Below, in pieces: positions 1-5,462 of a stretch of DNA of 10,217 bases. Where the stretch lies: assembly GCA_900554875.1 (NCBI GenBank), contig USJA01000026.1:1-10217 (forward strand), given 5' to 3'. The notes under the pieces were generated by a model. It did no database searches and had not been told where the DNA came from. It was given only the letters and a program-made list of their open reading frames with translations. Position numbers and translations under genes: made by a program. The first letter of the stretch is position 1, and each line of letters opens with the position of its first letter. Source of the DNA: an uncultured Clostridium sp. (lineage in GTDB: Bacteria; Bacillota; Clostridia; TANB77; CAG-465).

Positions 1-4
1 TAAA

Positions 5-10
5 AGGAGG
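5..10 (+). promoter_or_regulatory. Ribosome binding site of the first gene
   Basis: A perfect AGGAGG lies six bases before the ATG at 17 and fixes that start. The promoter must lie outside the window, because only 16 bases precede the gene. Confidence 0.85.
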
Positions 11-16
11 CAAGTT

Positions 17-1138
17 ATGGAAAAAATAAAAAAAAATAAAGTTTGGATTATAATTTCCATTTCTTTAGTATTAGTGATCATTGTTCTTGGCGTATTGCTT
101 GCTAAGTCCAGCAGAGGAAGTGATAATATGGAAGAAAAAAAAGAAAGTTCAAAAAAGGAAAATGTAAAAATTGTTGAAAGTGAAGTGAACAAACTTACAT
201 TAGAAGAGTATAAAACGGATAATTTTACAATGAAAAAACCTAAGGGATGGACAGTTGAAACTGGTGGTATGGGAATGTTTTACGCAATTAGGGCATACGA
301 CCCACAAAATACTAATAACCAAGTATTTTTAATGTTAAAAATACAGCCGTTATTGAAATCATCATCATCCAAGAATTTTTGGCAAAGTTATTATAGTATG
401 AGTGGGAATAACTCACAGTATAAATTATTTGCTGATGCTGTTGTCTTAGAGAATCCGACTACAGAAGGTTTTTATAATAAATTTGGTGAAATAAGTTCAT
501 ATCTAAATTCAATTGAACCAACATTAAGTTCTTTTAAGTTTCCAAAATTTAATAACTTTGCAAAACAAGAACAATTTGATTCTAATGCAAGTATGAAAAG
601 TGTTGCATTAGATAGTAAAGTGTTAAGAGCTACATTTACCGGAGATAATTCCAAAGATGGAGAAGGTATGTTTATGGCATCTGTTGTGAATTTTGGCAAT
701 CAATATCAAGGTGGAGTAGATATGCTTTATTATATGGTATATGATATAATGGCTATAACTGCAGAAAAAGATGAATTTATAAATTACAAGGATATATTAT
801 TAGAATCTGTTAATTCAATAGAGTTTAGTCAAAATTATGTTAAACAAACAATTGATGATGGTAATGCTCAGACAAAACAATCTCTTGAATTAAATGCTTC
901 AATACAAAAATCATTTGATTCATATATGAGTGCATGGGAAAATAGAAGTAAGTCATATGATATTATGAGTCAAAAACAAAGTGATGCAACACTTGGCTAT
1001 GAAAGGGTATACGATACAGATACTGGAGATATATATAAAGCATACAATGGTTTTACAGATGATTATAAAGGAGAAAGGTATAAATCTATTACAGATGATA
1101 TGTATACTCAAAAAACTAGTGGTTATATTGAAAAATAA
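17..1138 (+). CDS. Membrane-anchored extracytoplasmic protein of unknown function
   Basis: I do not recognise a named family. The 373-residue product has a short basic N-terminus and one hydrophobic segment at about residues 10-29. No lipobox cysteine follows, so it is probably an uncleaved membrane anchor with the rest outside the cell. A charged Lys/Glu/Ser linker (about 33-58) leads to a soluble region. The stretch around 69-80 (FTMKKPKGWTV) resembles the start of PsbP/DcrB-like folds ('F.. P..W'), but this is only a resemblance. The C-terminal 50 residues are rich in Asp, Tyr and Gly (ATLGYERVYDTDTGDIYKAY, 324-343) and look like a separate small conserved module. The ATG is set by an ideal AGGAGG. 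The next gene starts 15 bases after the stop, so the two are probably co-transcribed. Its role is unknown; a cell-surface or envelope function is an inference from topology only. Confidence 0.85.
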   Translation: MEKIKKNKVWIIISISLVLVIIVLGVLLAKSSRGSDNMEEKKESSKKENVKIVESEVNKLTLEEYKTDNFTMKKPKGWTVETGGMGMFYAIRAYDPQNTNNQVFLMLKIQPLLKSSSSKNFWQSYYSMSGNNSQYKLFADAVVLENPTTEGFYNKFGEISSYLNSIEPTLSSFKFPKFNNFAKQEQFDSNASMKSVALDSKVLRATFTGDNSKDGEGMFMASVVNFGNQYQGGVDMLYYMVYDIMAITAEKDEFINYKDILLESVNSIEFSQNYVKQTIDDGNAQTKQSLELNASIQKSFDSYMSAWENRSKSYDIMSQKQSDATLGYERVYDTDTGDIYKAYNGFTDDYKGERYKSITDDMYTQKTSGYIEK

Positions 1139-1153
1139 AGGATTGAAATTAAA

Positions 1154-1589
1154 ATGAAAAAAATAATTTTACTTGTATGTATAATAATTATTATAGTATT
1201 ATTTTTGATTCCATTTCTAGTTATGTGTTTTTTTAATAATAACAAAATAGATAAAGAAAAAACTGTGGTTAATGTTCCTAGTAATGCAGATAAGATTTCG
1301 TGTATTGAAATGAAAGAAGAAACAGAGGGACGGCTACATTTATCATAAAACAGAAGAAAAAGATCTAATTGAAAAAATTGTAAATTCACTTAGAAAAATT
1401 GAAGTCAAAGATAAAACAAATGTTGAATTCAGTGATAATTCTAAAACATATATTTTAAAATTTTATGACGGAACAGAATTAACGTATTGTTTTCAAGGAA
1501 AATATTATCATAAAGACAATATAAATTATGAAATCTCTAATTATGAAGAACTTATGAAGATAGACATCCTACAGTATAATAAAATGTAG
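1154..1589 (+). pseudogene. Small membrane-anchored protein, broken by a +1 frameshift
   Basis: The frame opening at ATG 1154 encodes a long N-terminal hydrophobic segment (about residues 3-27) and a short hydrophilic part, and stops at 1346-1348. The next frame opens after a TGA at 1311-1313 and runs without interruption to TAG 1587-1589, giving DGYIYHKTEEKDLIEKIV and onward with normal-looking codon use. Removing one G from the GGG at 1327-1329 joins them as ...EETEDGYIYHK..., a protein of about 144 residues. A one-base homopolymer difference therefore either kills the gene or is a sequencing/assembly error. A weak AAAGG (1137-1141) overlaps the stop of the preceding gene, which suggests an operon with it. 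I do not recognise the family. The layout (anchor plus a mixed alpha/beta extracytoplasmic domain) parallels its upstream neighbour. Confidence 0.7.
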
Positions 1590-1730
1590 TATGTATTATA
1601 TATGAGATGTGAAAAGTTTATGAAAGGCAAAATAAGAGAAGATGGAATATTTAATAAAAAAATAAACAAAACAGAAAAATATATATTAAGAATTAAAGTT
1701 TGTAAGATAATAAATATAGTAGAGTGTTTG

Positions 1731-1753
1731 CCAAGATGTAATTTACATCTTGG
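1731..1753. terminator. Hairpin, possible terminator of the upstream operon
   Basis: Perfect inverted repeat: CCAAGATGTAA (1731-1741) and TTACATCTTGG (1743-1753), which folds as a 9-bp stem with a 5-base loop. A T-run occurs only at about 1769-1774, some 16 bases beyond the stem, so it is not a textbook intrinsic terminator. It could instead be a protein-binding palindrome upstream of the next gene. Confidence 0.4.
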
Positions 1754-1778
1754 TGATATTTATTTACATTTTTTATAG

Positions 1779-1807
1779 TTGATAATACGTGTAAAATTAA
1801 ATATAAG
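1779..1807 (+). promoter_or_regulatory. Candidate sigma-A promoter for the cohesin-dockerin gene
   Basis: TTGATA (1779-1784), a 17-base spacer, then TATAAG (1802-1807); each box has one mismatch to consensus. It would leave a leader of about 95 bases. It competes with the candidate at 1852-1880, and in DNA this AT-rich chance matches are common. Confidence 0.4.
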
Positions 1808-1851
1808 CATCTATAACTTTAAATATAAAAAATTATATATTGGAAGTAATA

Positions 1852-1880
1852 TTGCAAATTGTTTATGTATAGTGTAAAAT
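1852..1880 (+). promoter_or_regulatory. Second candidate sigma-A promoter for the cohesin-dockerin gene
   Basis: TTGCAA (1852-1857), a 17-base spacer, then TAAAAT (1875-1880). The -35 box is weaker than in the upstream candidate but the distance to the gene is more usual, with transcription starting near 1887. The ribosome site AGAGGTG (1894-1900) follows, 7 bases before the ATG. Confidence 0.4.
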
Positions 1881-1907
1881 AATTATATGTTAAAGAGGTG
1901 ATTTAAA

Positions 1908-2717
1908 ATGAAAAAAAGTTCAAAATTTATTGTAACATCTATTATTTTTTCACTACTTATGACGGTAGTGTTTGTACCAAGTGTATTTTGTGAAGAATAT
2001 ACAAATTCGTATAGTAAAGATGAAGCACAAATTGCATTTAGTGCAAAGTCTAATAAGACAATGTTAAGACCTGGAGAGGAATTTATAGTTACATATTCAT
2101 TAGATAAACTACCAAGTAATGGATATGGGGTGGCAAGTGTAAGTGCAAAAATTTACTATGATTCCTCAAAAATTGAGTTTATAGAATCTACTGAAGGCGA
2201 AGTAGCTAAATTATTTATTTTGAGCGGAGAGGCTGAAGATGTAGATGGTAAGGGAGATGAATTTGATTTATCACGTTATATTGTATTTGCCGGTGCTTCG
2301 GGAGGAGCTGATGCAGTAACAAGTACTGGAGTTTTATTTACTGCAAAATTTAAAGTTAAAGAAGGCGCATCTGGAAAAATAACAATGTATCAACCAAGTA
2401 AGATAGGATTAAATTCAGCAGGTGTTGTTATTGATTCAGAAGGAAGACCACGTACAGATAAAAATCCCACTCCGCTATATTTAGATACAAATTTAAATCA
2501 GTTATATGTTAATAATTCTGAAACTATAAAAGGAGATATAACAAAAGATGGAAAAGTAGATATGGAAGATGTATATACGGCTGTAAAAAAACTTGCTAGA
2601 GGGACTCTTTCATATGAGGACAAACAAATAGTTGAAGTTACAAAAGATGGAAAAGTAGATATACAAGACATTTACAAAATGTTGAAATATATAGCTAGGA
2701 AAATTACTGTGTTATAA
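1908..2717 (+). CDS. Secreted cohesin domain plus C-terminal dockerin-repeat protein
   Basis: The 269-residue product is exported. Residues 1-28 form a signal peptide (MKKSSKF, hydrophobic core, then PSVFC before EEYT); there is no proper lipobox. Residues about 38-180 resemble a cohesin domain: VASVSAKIYYDSSKIEF (75-91), the IVFAGASGG strand (125-133) and GVLFTAKFKVKEG (141-153). Residues about 208-265 hold two dockerin-type calcium loops about 33 residues apart. The first is DITKDGKVDMED (210-221) with D210, T212, D214, D218 and D221; the second is EVTKDGKVDIQD (243-254) with Glu at the first position. In cellulosomes the two domain types sit on different proteins and bind each other. Here both are on one chain with no enzyme domain, so a surface or extracellular assembly role is plausible but inferred. 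No sortase signal is present. The AGAGGTG site fixes the start, and a terminator follows directly, so the gene is monocistronic. Confidence 0.85.
   Translation: MKKSSKFIVTSIIFSLLMTVVFVPSVFCEEYTNSYSKDEAQIAFSAKSNKTMLRPGEEFIVTYSLDKLPSNGYGVASVSAKIYYDSSKIEFIESTEGEVAKLFILSGEAEDVDGKGDEFDLSRYIVFAGASGGADAVTSTGVLFTAKFKVKEGASGKITMYQPSKIGLNSAGVVIDSEGRPRTDKNPTPLYLDTNLNQLYVNNSETIKGDITKDGKVDMEDVYTAVKKLARGTLSYEDKQIVEVTKDGKVDIQDIYKMLKYIARKITVL
2541..2662 (+). repeat. 23-base direct repeat inside the dockerin coding region
   Basis: The same 23 bases occur at 2541-2563 and 2640-2662, starting ACAAAAGATGGAAAAG and ending TAGATAT. They are 99 bases (33 codons) apart and in frame, encoding TKDGKVD in both calcium loops. 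Identity at the DNA level, not only the protein level, points to recent duplication or gene conversion between the two dockerin repeats. Confidence 0.8.
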
Positions 2718-2724
2718 AAAGATA

Positions 2725-2765
2725 AAATACAAATTAACAATTAAAATTTGTTAGTTTGTATTTTT
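2725..2765 (+). terminator. Intrinsic terminator of the cohesin-dockerin gene
   Basis: A 16-bp stem (left arm 2725-2740, right arm 2748-2763, one U-G wobble) with a 7-base loop lies 8 bases after the stop and runs into a T-run (2761-2765). The stem is AT-rich but long. It separates this gene from the perR promoter ten bases downstream. Confidence 0.75.
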
Positions 2766-2774
2766 AATTTACTA

Positions 2775-2803
2775 TTGACAAACATCAAAGTTTAAGGTAT
2801 TAT
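2775..2803 (+). promoter_or_regulatory. Sigma-A promoter of the perR-rbr operon
   Basis: A perfect TTGACA (2775-2780), a 17-base spacer and TATTAT (2798-2803, one mismatch). The predicted start of transcription (about 2810) falls at the left edge of the palindrome listed next, so a bound repressor would block initiation. Confidence 0.8.
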
Positions 2804-2808
2804 ATATA

Positions 2809-2831
2809 AAAATAGTAATAATTACTATTTT
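2809..2831. promoter_or_regulatory. Per/Fur-type operator overlapping the transcription start
   Basis: A perfect palindrome: AAAATAGTAAT (2809-2819), central A at 2820, ATTACTATTTT (2821-2831). Its core TAGTAAT-A-ATTACTA has the 7-1-7 layout of Per and Fur boxes (the Bacillus Per box is TTATAAT-N-ATTATAA). It lies directly after the -10 box and before the ribosome site of a PerR-like regulator. Autoregulation by PerR is inferred from position and layout. Confidence 0.75.
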
Positions 2832-2843
2832 GGAGGGCGTTAA

Positions 2844-3224
2844 ATGAAATATTCAAAACAACGTGAAATTATTTTAGAATATTTAAGATCTGTTAAAACA
2901 CATCCAACAGCTGAAACTATATATGAAGAAGTAAGGAAGAAGGATAATAAAATAAGCCTTGGAACAGTATATAGAAATTTGGATAAATTGGCATTTCAAG
3001 GTGTTATTAAAAGAATAAAAATGGCAAACGAAAAAGATCGATTTGATGGTGATGTATCTTGTCATTATCATGGAAAGTGCATTAAATGTAATAGTGTAAT
3101 TGATATTTTTTTAAAGGAAAACATTGATTTAAGTATTGATGAATATGTAAAAAATGAAACTAATATAAACGTTGTATCTCATGATATTATTTTTAACATT
3201 ATATGCCCAAAATGTGATAAATAA
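2844..3224 (+). CDS. perR: Peroxide-sensing Fur-family repressor PerR
   Basis: A 126-residue Fur-family regulator, about 17 residues shorter at the N-terminus than Bacillus PerR. The winged helix covers about residues 1-60 (HPTAETIYEEV at 20-30, GTVYRNLDKL at 40-49). The dimerisation domain holds every metal ligand expected of PerR: H20, D68, H74, H76 and D87, matching Bacillus H37, D85, H91, H93 and D104. It also has the structural zinc site C79/C82 and C121/C124. An Asp at the position of Bacillus D104 is typical of PerR, whereas Fur usually has Glu. In PerR, Fe(II)-driven oxidation of the two sensor histidines releases DNA. GGAGGG (2832-2837) sets the ATG. Rubrerythrin starts 18 bases downstream on the same transcript. 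The operator over the promoter suggests autoregulation and joint peroxide induction. A different Fur-family specificity is possible but less likely. Confidence 0.88.
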   Translation: MKYSKQREIILEYLRSVKTHPTAETIYEEVRKKDNKISLGTVYRNLDKLAFQGVIKRIKMANEKDRFDGDVSCHYHGKCIKCNSVIDIFLKENIDLSIDEYVKNETNINVVSHDIIFNIICPKCDK

Positions 3225-3242
3225 AAAGGAGAGGATTTTATT

Positions 3243-3782
3243 ATGAATTTAAAAGGAACTAAAACAGAGGCAAATTTAATGGCTGCATTTGCAGGTGAAT
3301 CTCAAGCTAGAAATAAATATACATATTACGCTTCAAAAGCAAAAAAAGAAGGATATGAACAAATAGCTGCAATATTTGAAGAAACTGCTGGAAATGAAAA
3401 GGAACATGCAAAAATTTGGTTTAAATTATTACATGAAAATGATATTCCATCAACAGTTGAAAATTTAAAAGATGCTGCAAATGGTGAAAATTATGAATGG
3501 ACTGATATGTATGATTCATTTGCAAAAACAGCAAAAGAAGAAGGTTTTGATCATATAGCATTTTTATTTGAAGAAGTAGGAAAAATAGAAAAAGAACACG
3601 AAGAAAGATACAAAAAATTACTTGCAAATGTAGAAGAAGGTAAAGTTTTTGAATGTGGAGAAGTAAAAATGTGGAAATGTAGAAATTGTGGACATATTCA
3701 TATTGCTGTATCTGCACCTGCAGTATGTCCTGTATGTGCTCATCCAAAATCATATTTTGAAATTAAGGCTGAAAATTATTAA
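3243..3782 (+). CDS. rbr: Rubrerythrin (peroxide-scavenging diiron protein)
   Basis: A 179-residue cytoplasmic rubrerythrin of classical length. It reduces hydrogen peroxide to water with electrons from NAD(P)H by way of reductase and rubredoxin partners. The ferritin-like four-helix domain (about 1-135) shows the diiron ligands in context: E19 in FAGESQARNKY, E52 and H55 in GNEKEH, the KEEGF segment near 99, and GKIEKEHEERY near 116-119. The C-terminal rubredoxin-like domain holds an Fe(Cys)4 site: C146/C149 (WKCRNCG) and C162/C165 (VCPVCAHPKSYFE). No key residue is missing. The ribosome site AAGGAGA (3226-3232) begins just after the perR stop, so the two genes share the perR promoter and operator. 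This is a typical anaerobe peroxide-defence pairing. No clear terminator follows, so transcription may continue into the DUF1540 gene. Confidence 0.95.
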   Translation: MNLKGTKTEANLMAAFAGESQARNKYTYYASKAKKEGYEQIAAIFEETAGNEKEHAKIWFKLLHENDIPSTVENLKDAANGENYEWTDMYDSFAKTAKEEGFDHIAFLFEEVGKIEKEHEERYKKLLANVEEGKVFECGEVKMWKCRNCGHIHIAVSAPAVCPVCAHPKSYFEIKAENY

Positions 3783-3874
3783 TATTTAGTTTTTGATTTA
3801 TTAATTTTAAAAATTTACAAAAATAACCATAATATTTTATATATTTTTACAAAAAATATTATTGGGTGATAAAA

Positions 3875-4066
3875 ATGAAACAAAATCCAAAATCAAAAAA
3901 TTTTAGCAATCAAAAAATAAAATGTGATGTTATGGACTGTGCACATAATTGTAACCCAGATTGTATATGTGAACTTGAAACAATAAAAGTTTGCACATGT
4001 ACAGATGGAAATGAAGCAAAAACACATGAAGGTACAGCTTGTGGATCATATGATTGCAAATGTTAA
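3875..4066 (+). CDS. Cysteine-rich DUF1540-type small protein
   Basis: A 63-residue protein with 10 cysteines (residues 17, 22, 26, 30, 32, 40, 42, 56, 61, 63). The spacing KCDVMDCAHNCNPDC with ETIKVCTC and a final TACGSYDCKC matches the DUF1540 family, common in Clostridia and of unknown function; metal binding is likely from the cysteines. I chose ATG 3875 over the in-frame GTG 3866 because GGGTGA (3864-3869), which contains that GTG, is a good ribosome site five bases before the ATG. The gene is 92 bases after rubrerythrin. A weak promoter-like pair (TTTACA 3814-3819, TATATA 3838-3843) lies between them, so it may be co-transcribed or separately driven. It ends at a strong terminator. A link to metal or redox stress is inferred from the neighbours. 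Confidence 0.85.
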   Translation: MKQNPKSKNFSNQKIKCDVMDCAHNCNPDCICELETIKVCTCTDGNEAKTHEGTACGSYDCKC

Positions 4067-4073
4067 ATTAATT

Positions 4074-4110
4074 AAATACCAATTACCAATAAGGTAGTTG
4101 GTATTTTTTT
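4074..4110 (+). terminator. Strong intrinsic terminator closing the peroxide operon
   Basis: A 14-bp stem with arms AAATACCAATTACC (4074-4087) and GGTAGTTGGTATTT (4093-4106), one U-G wobble, a 5-base loop, and a run of seven T's ending at 4110. It lies 7 bases after the DUF1540 stop. Confidence 0.9.
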
Positions 4111-4142
4111 GTAAAAATCATATGGTTTTAGTATACCATTTC

Positions 4143-4171
4143 TTGCATAACGTACGTTGTTGTGGTATAAT
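4143..4171 (+). promoter_or_regulatory. Extended -10 promoter of the hisS-aspS operon
   Basis: TTGCAT (4143-4148), a 17-base spacer and a perfect TATAAT (4166-4171) with TG at 4163-4164 (extended -10). Transcription should start near 4178, giving a leader of about 25 bases, too short for a T-box. The spacer contains a perfect 10-base palindrome, AACGTACGTT (4149-4158). Confidence 0.8.
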
Positions 4172-4202
4172 TTAGCGTGTGAGAAATAAGTGAGGTAATT
4201 TA

Positions 4203-5462
4203 ATGAATATCACTAGACAAAAAGGTTGTAAAGATATATTACCAGATGAATCAATTTTATGGCAATATATAGAAAAAGAGATAAAAGAGATTTGTAGAGT
4301 GCATAATATACAAGAAATAAGGACACCTGTATTTGAAGCAACAGAACTTTATGCTCGTGGAGTTGGTGATGAGACGGACATTGTTACAAAGGAAATGTAT
4401 ACTTTTTTGGATAAAGGAAATAGAAGTATAACTTTAAGACCAGAACTTACAGCTGGTGTTGTTCGTGCATATATTGAAAATGGACTTTCTTCTAAAATGA
4501 CTTCACCTGTAAAATTGTGGTATACAGGAAAGATGTATAGATATGAAAAAATGCAAAAGGGAAGATATAGAGAATTTTCTCAGTTCGGTGTTGAGATGTT
4601 TGGTAGTAGCTCATATCTTGCTGATATTGAAACGATAAAAGTATCTTATGAACTTTTAAAAAGATTAAATCTTGCAGATAAAATAGAGCTTACAATAAAT
4701 TCAATAGGATGCAGGAAATGTAGAAGTAAATACATACAAAAATTAAAGGAATATATAAAACCAAACTTAGATAATATGTGTGATACTTGTAAAATAAGAT
4801 ATGAAAGAAATCCTCTAAGAATGCTTGATTGCAAAGAAGAAAAGTGTGCTAAGATATTAAAAGATGCACCAGTTATAACAGACTTTCTATGTGAAGAATG
4901 TAGAAAAGATTTTGAAAATGTAAAAAATGCATTAAATGATTTAGATATTCCGTATAGAGTTGATACAGGAATTGTTAGAGGACTTGATTATTATAACAAA
5001 ACAGTATACGAATATGTATCAAAAGATTTAGACCTTGCTGTAGGTGGAGGAGGAAGATATGACTCTTTAGTATCAATTATTGGTGGTGCAAATACTCCTG
5101 CAGTTGGATTTGGAATGGGTATTGATAGACTTATAATTCTTTTAAAAGAATATGGACTTGATAAGAGTATAAAAAATAAAGTAGATGTATACTTTTTAAC
5201 TGATGATAATACATATTTTAGCATAGCAAAATATGTAGATAAATTAAGAAGTATCGGATATGTGGTTGAAACAAATATTTCAAATAAAAGTTTTAATGCA
5301 CAGTTTAAATATGCAAATAAAATAGAAGCAAGTTTTGTTATCATACTTGGAGAAAACGAGTTGAAAAATAATGAGTGTGTATTTAAGAATATGAGTACTG
5401 GAAATCAAGAAAATATTAAATTAGATATAGATGTAATAAAGGAGAAGATAGAAAATGCATGA
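4203..5462 (+). CDS. hisS: Histidine-tRNA ligase (HisRS)
   Basis: Charges tRNA-His with histidine at the cost of ATP, in the cytoplasm. The 419-residue length is normal. Class II core signatures are present: LRPELTAGVVRAY (78-90), motif 2 GRYREFSQFGVE (120-131), the histidine-specific RGLDYY (259-264), GGGGRYDSL (281-289) and motif 3 GFGMGIDRL (302-310). Between motif 2 and RGLDYY lies an insertion with four Cys pairs or near-pairs (C170/C173, C193/C196, C210/C215, C230/C233). I recall such a cysteine-rich insertion from other clostridial HisRS proteins; a metal-site role is not proven by sequence. The anticodon-binding domain is about 325-419. The GAGGT site (4192-4196) sets the ATG. The gene leads the operon and overlaps aspS by 8 bases. 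Confidence 0.97.
   Translation: MNITRQKGCKDILPDESILWQYIEKEIKEICRVHNIQEIRTPVFEATELYARGVGDETDIVTKEMYTFLDKGNRSITLRPELTAGVVRAYIENGLSSKMTSPVKLWYTGKMYRYEKMQKGRYREFSQFGVEMFGSSSYLADIETIKVSYELLKRLNLADKIELTINSIGCRKCRSKYIQKLKEYIKPNLDNMCDTCKIRYERNPLRMLDCKEEKCAKILKDAPVITDFLCEECRKDFENVKNALNDLDIPYRVDTGIVRGLDYYNKTVYEYVSKDLDLAVGGGGRYDSLVSIIGGANTPAVGFGMGIDRLIILLKEYGLDKSIKNKVDVYFLTDDNTYFSIAKYVDKLRSIGYVVETNISNKSFNAQFKYANKIEASFVIILGENELKNNECVFKNMSTGNQENIKLDIDVIKEKIENA

Larger units (their letters stand above)
1590..1907 (+). other. Non-coding stretch between the unknown pair and the cohesin-dockerin gene
   Basis: This 318-base AT-rich gap holds one clear hairpin (1731-1753) and two candidate promoters (1779-1807 and 1852-1880), listed separately. 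A 58-codon open frame at 1602-1778 has no ribosome site and is not called. I see no tRNA or other structured RNA that I can name. Confidence 0.6.

Noticed and set aside
1314..1348. Programmed ribosomal frameshifting at the GGG run
   Set aside because: No slippery heptamer, stimulatory hairpin or upstream Shine-Dalgarno-like element is visible, and a one-base homopolymer difference explains it more simply.
1602..1778. 58-codon open frame after the broken gene
   Set aside because: No ribosome site before the ATG, runs through the hairpin, and has no domain-like features; probably chance in AT-rich DNA.
3421..3753. Antisense open frame across rubrerythrin (- strand), and similar ones across hisS (4646-4834, 4991-5344), aspS (6010-6192) and the methyltransferase (8281-8528)
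   Set aside because: They lie wholly inside well-supported genes on the other strand, lack ribosome sites and have low-complexity Leu/Ile/Phe/Tyr-rich translations.
3830..3863. Hairpin ATAATATTTT/AAAATATTAT as a terminator of rubrerythrin
   Set aside because: The stem has only A-T pairs, the loop is large and no T-run follows; it is expected by chance in such AT-rich DNA.
3866..3877. GTG 3866 as start of the DUF1540 gene
   Set aside because: The GTG is part of the GGGTGA ribosome site for the ATG at 3875.
4172..4202. T-box riboswitch before hisS
   Set aside because: The promoter leaves a leader of about 25 bases, with no terminator hairpin or T-box sequence.
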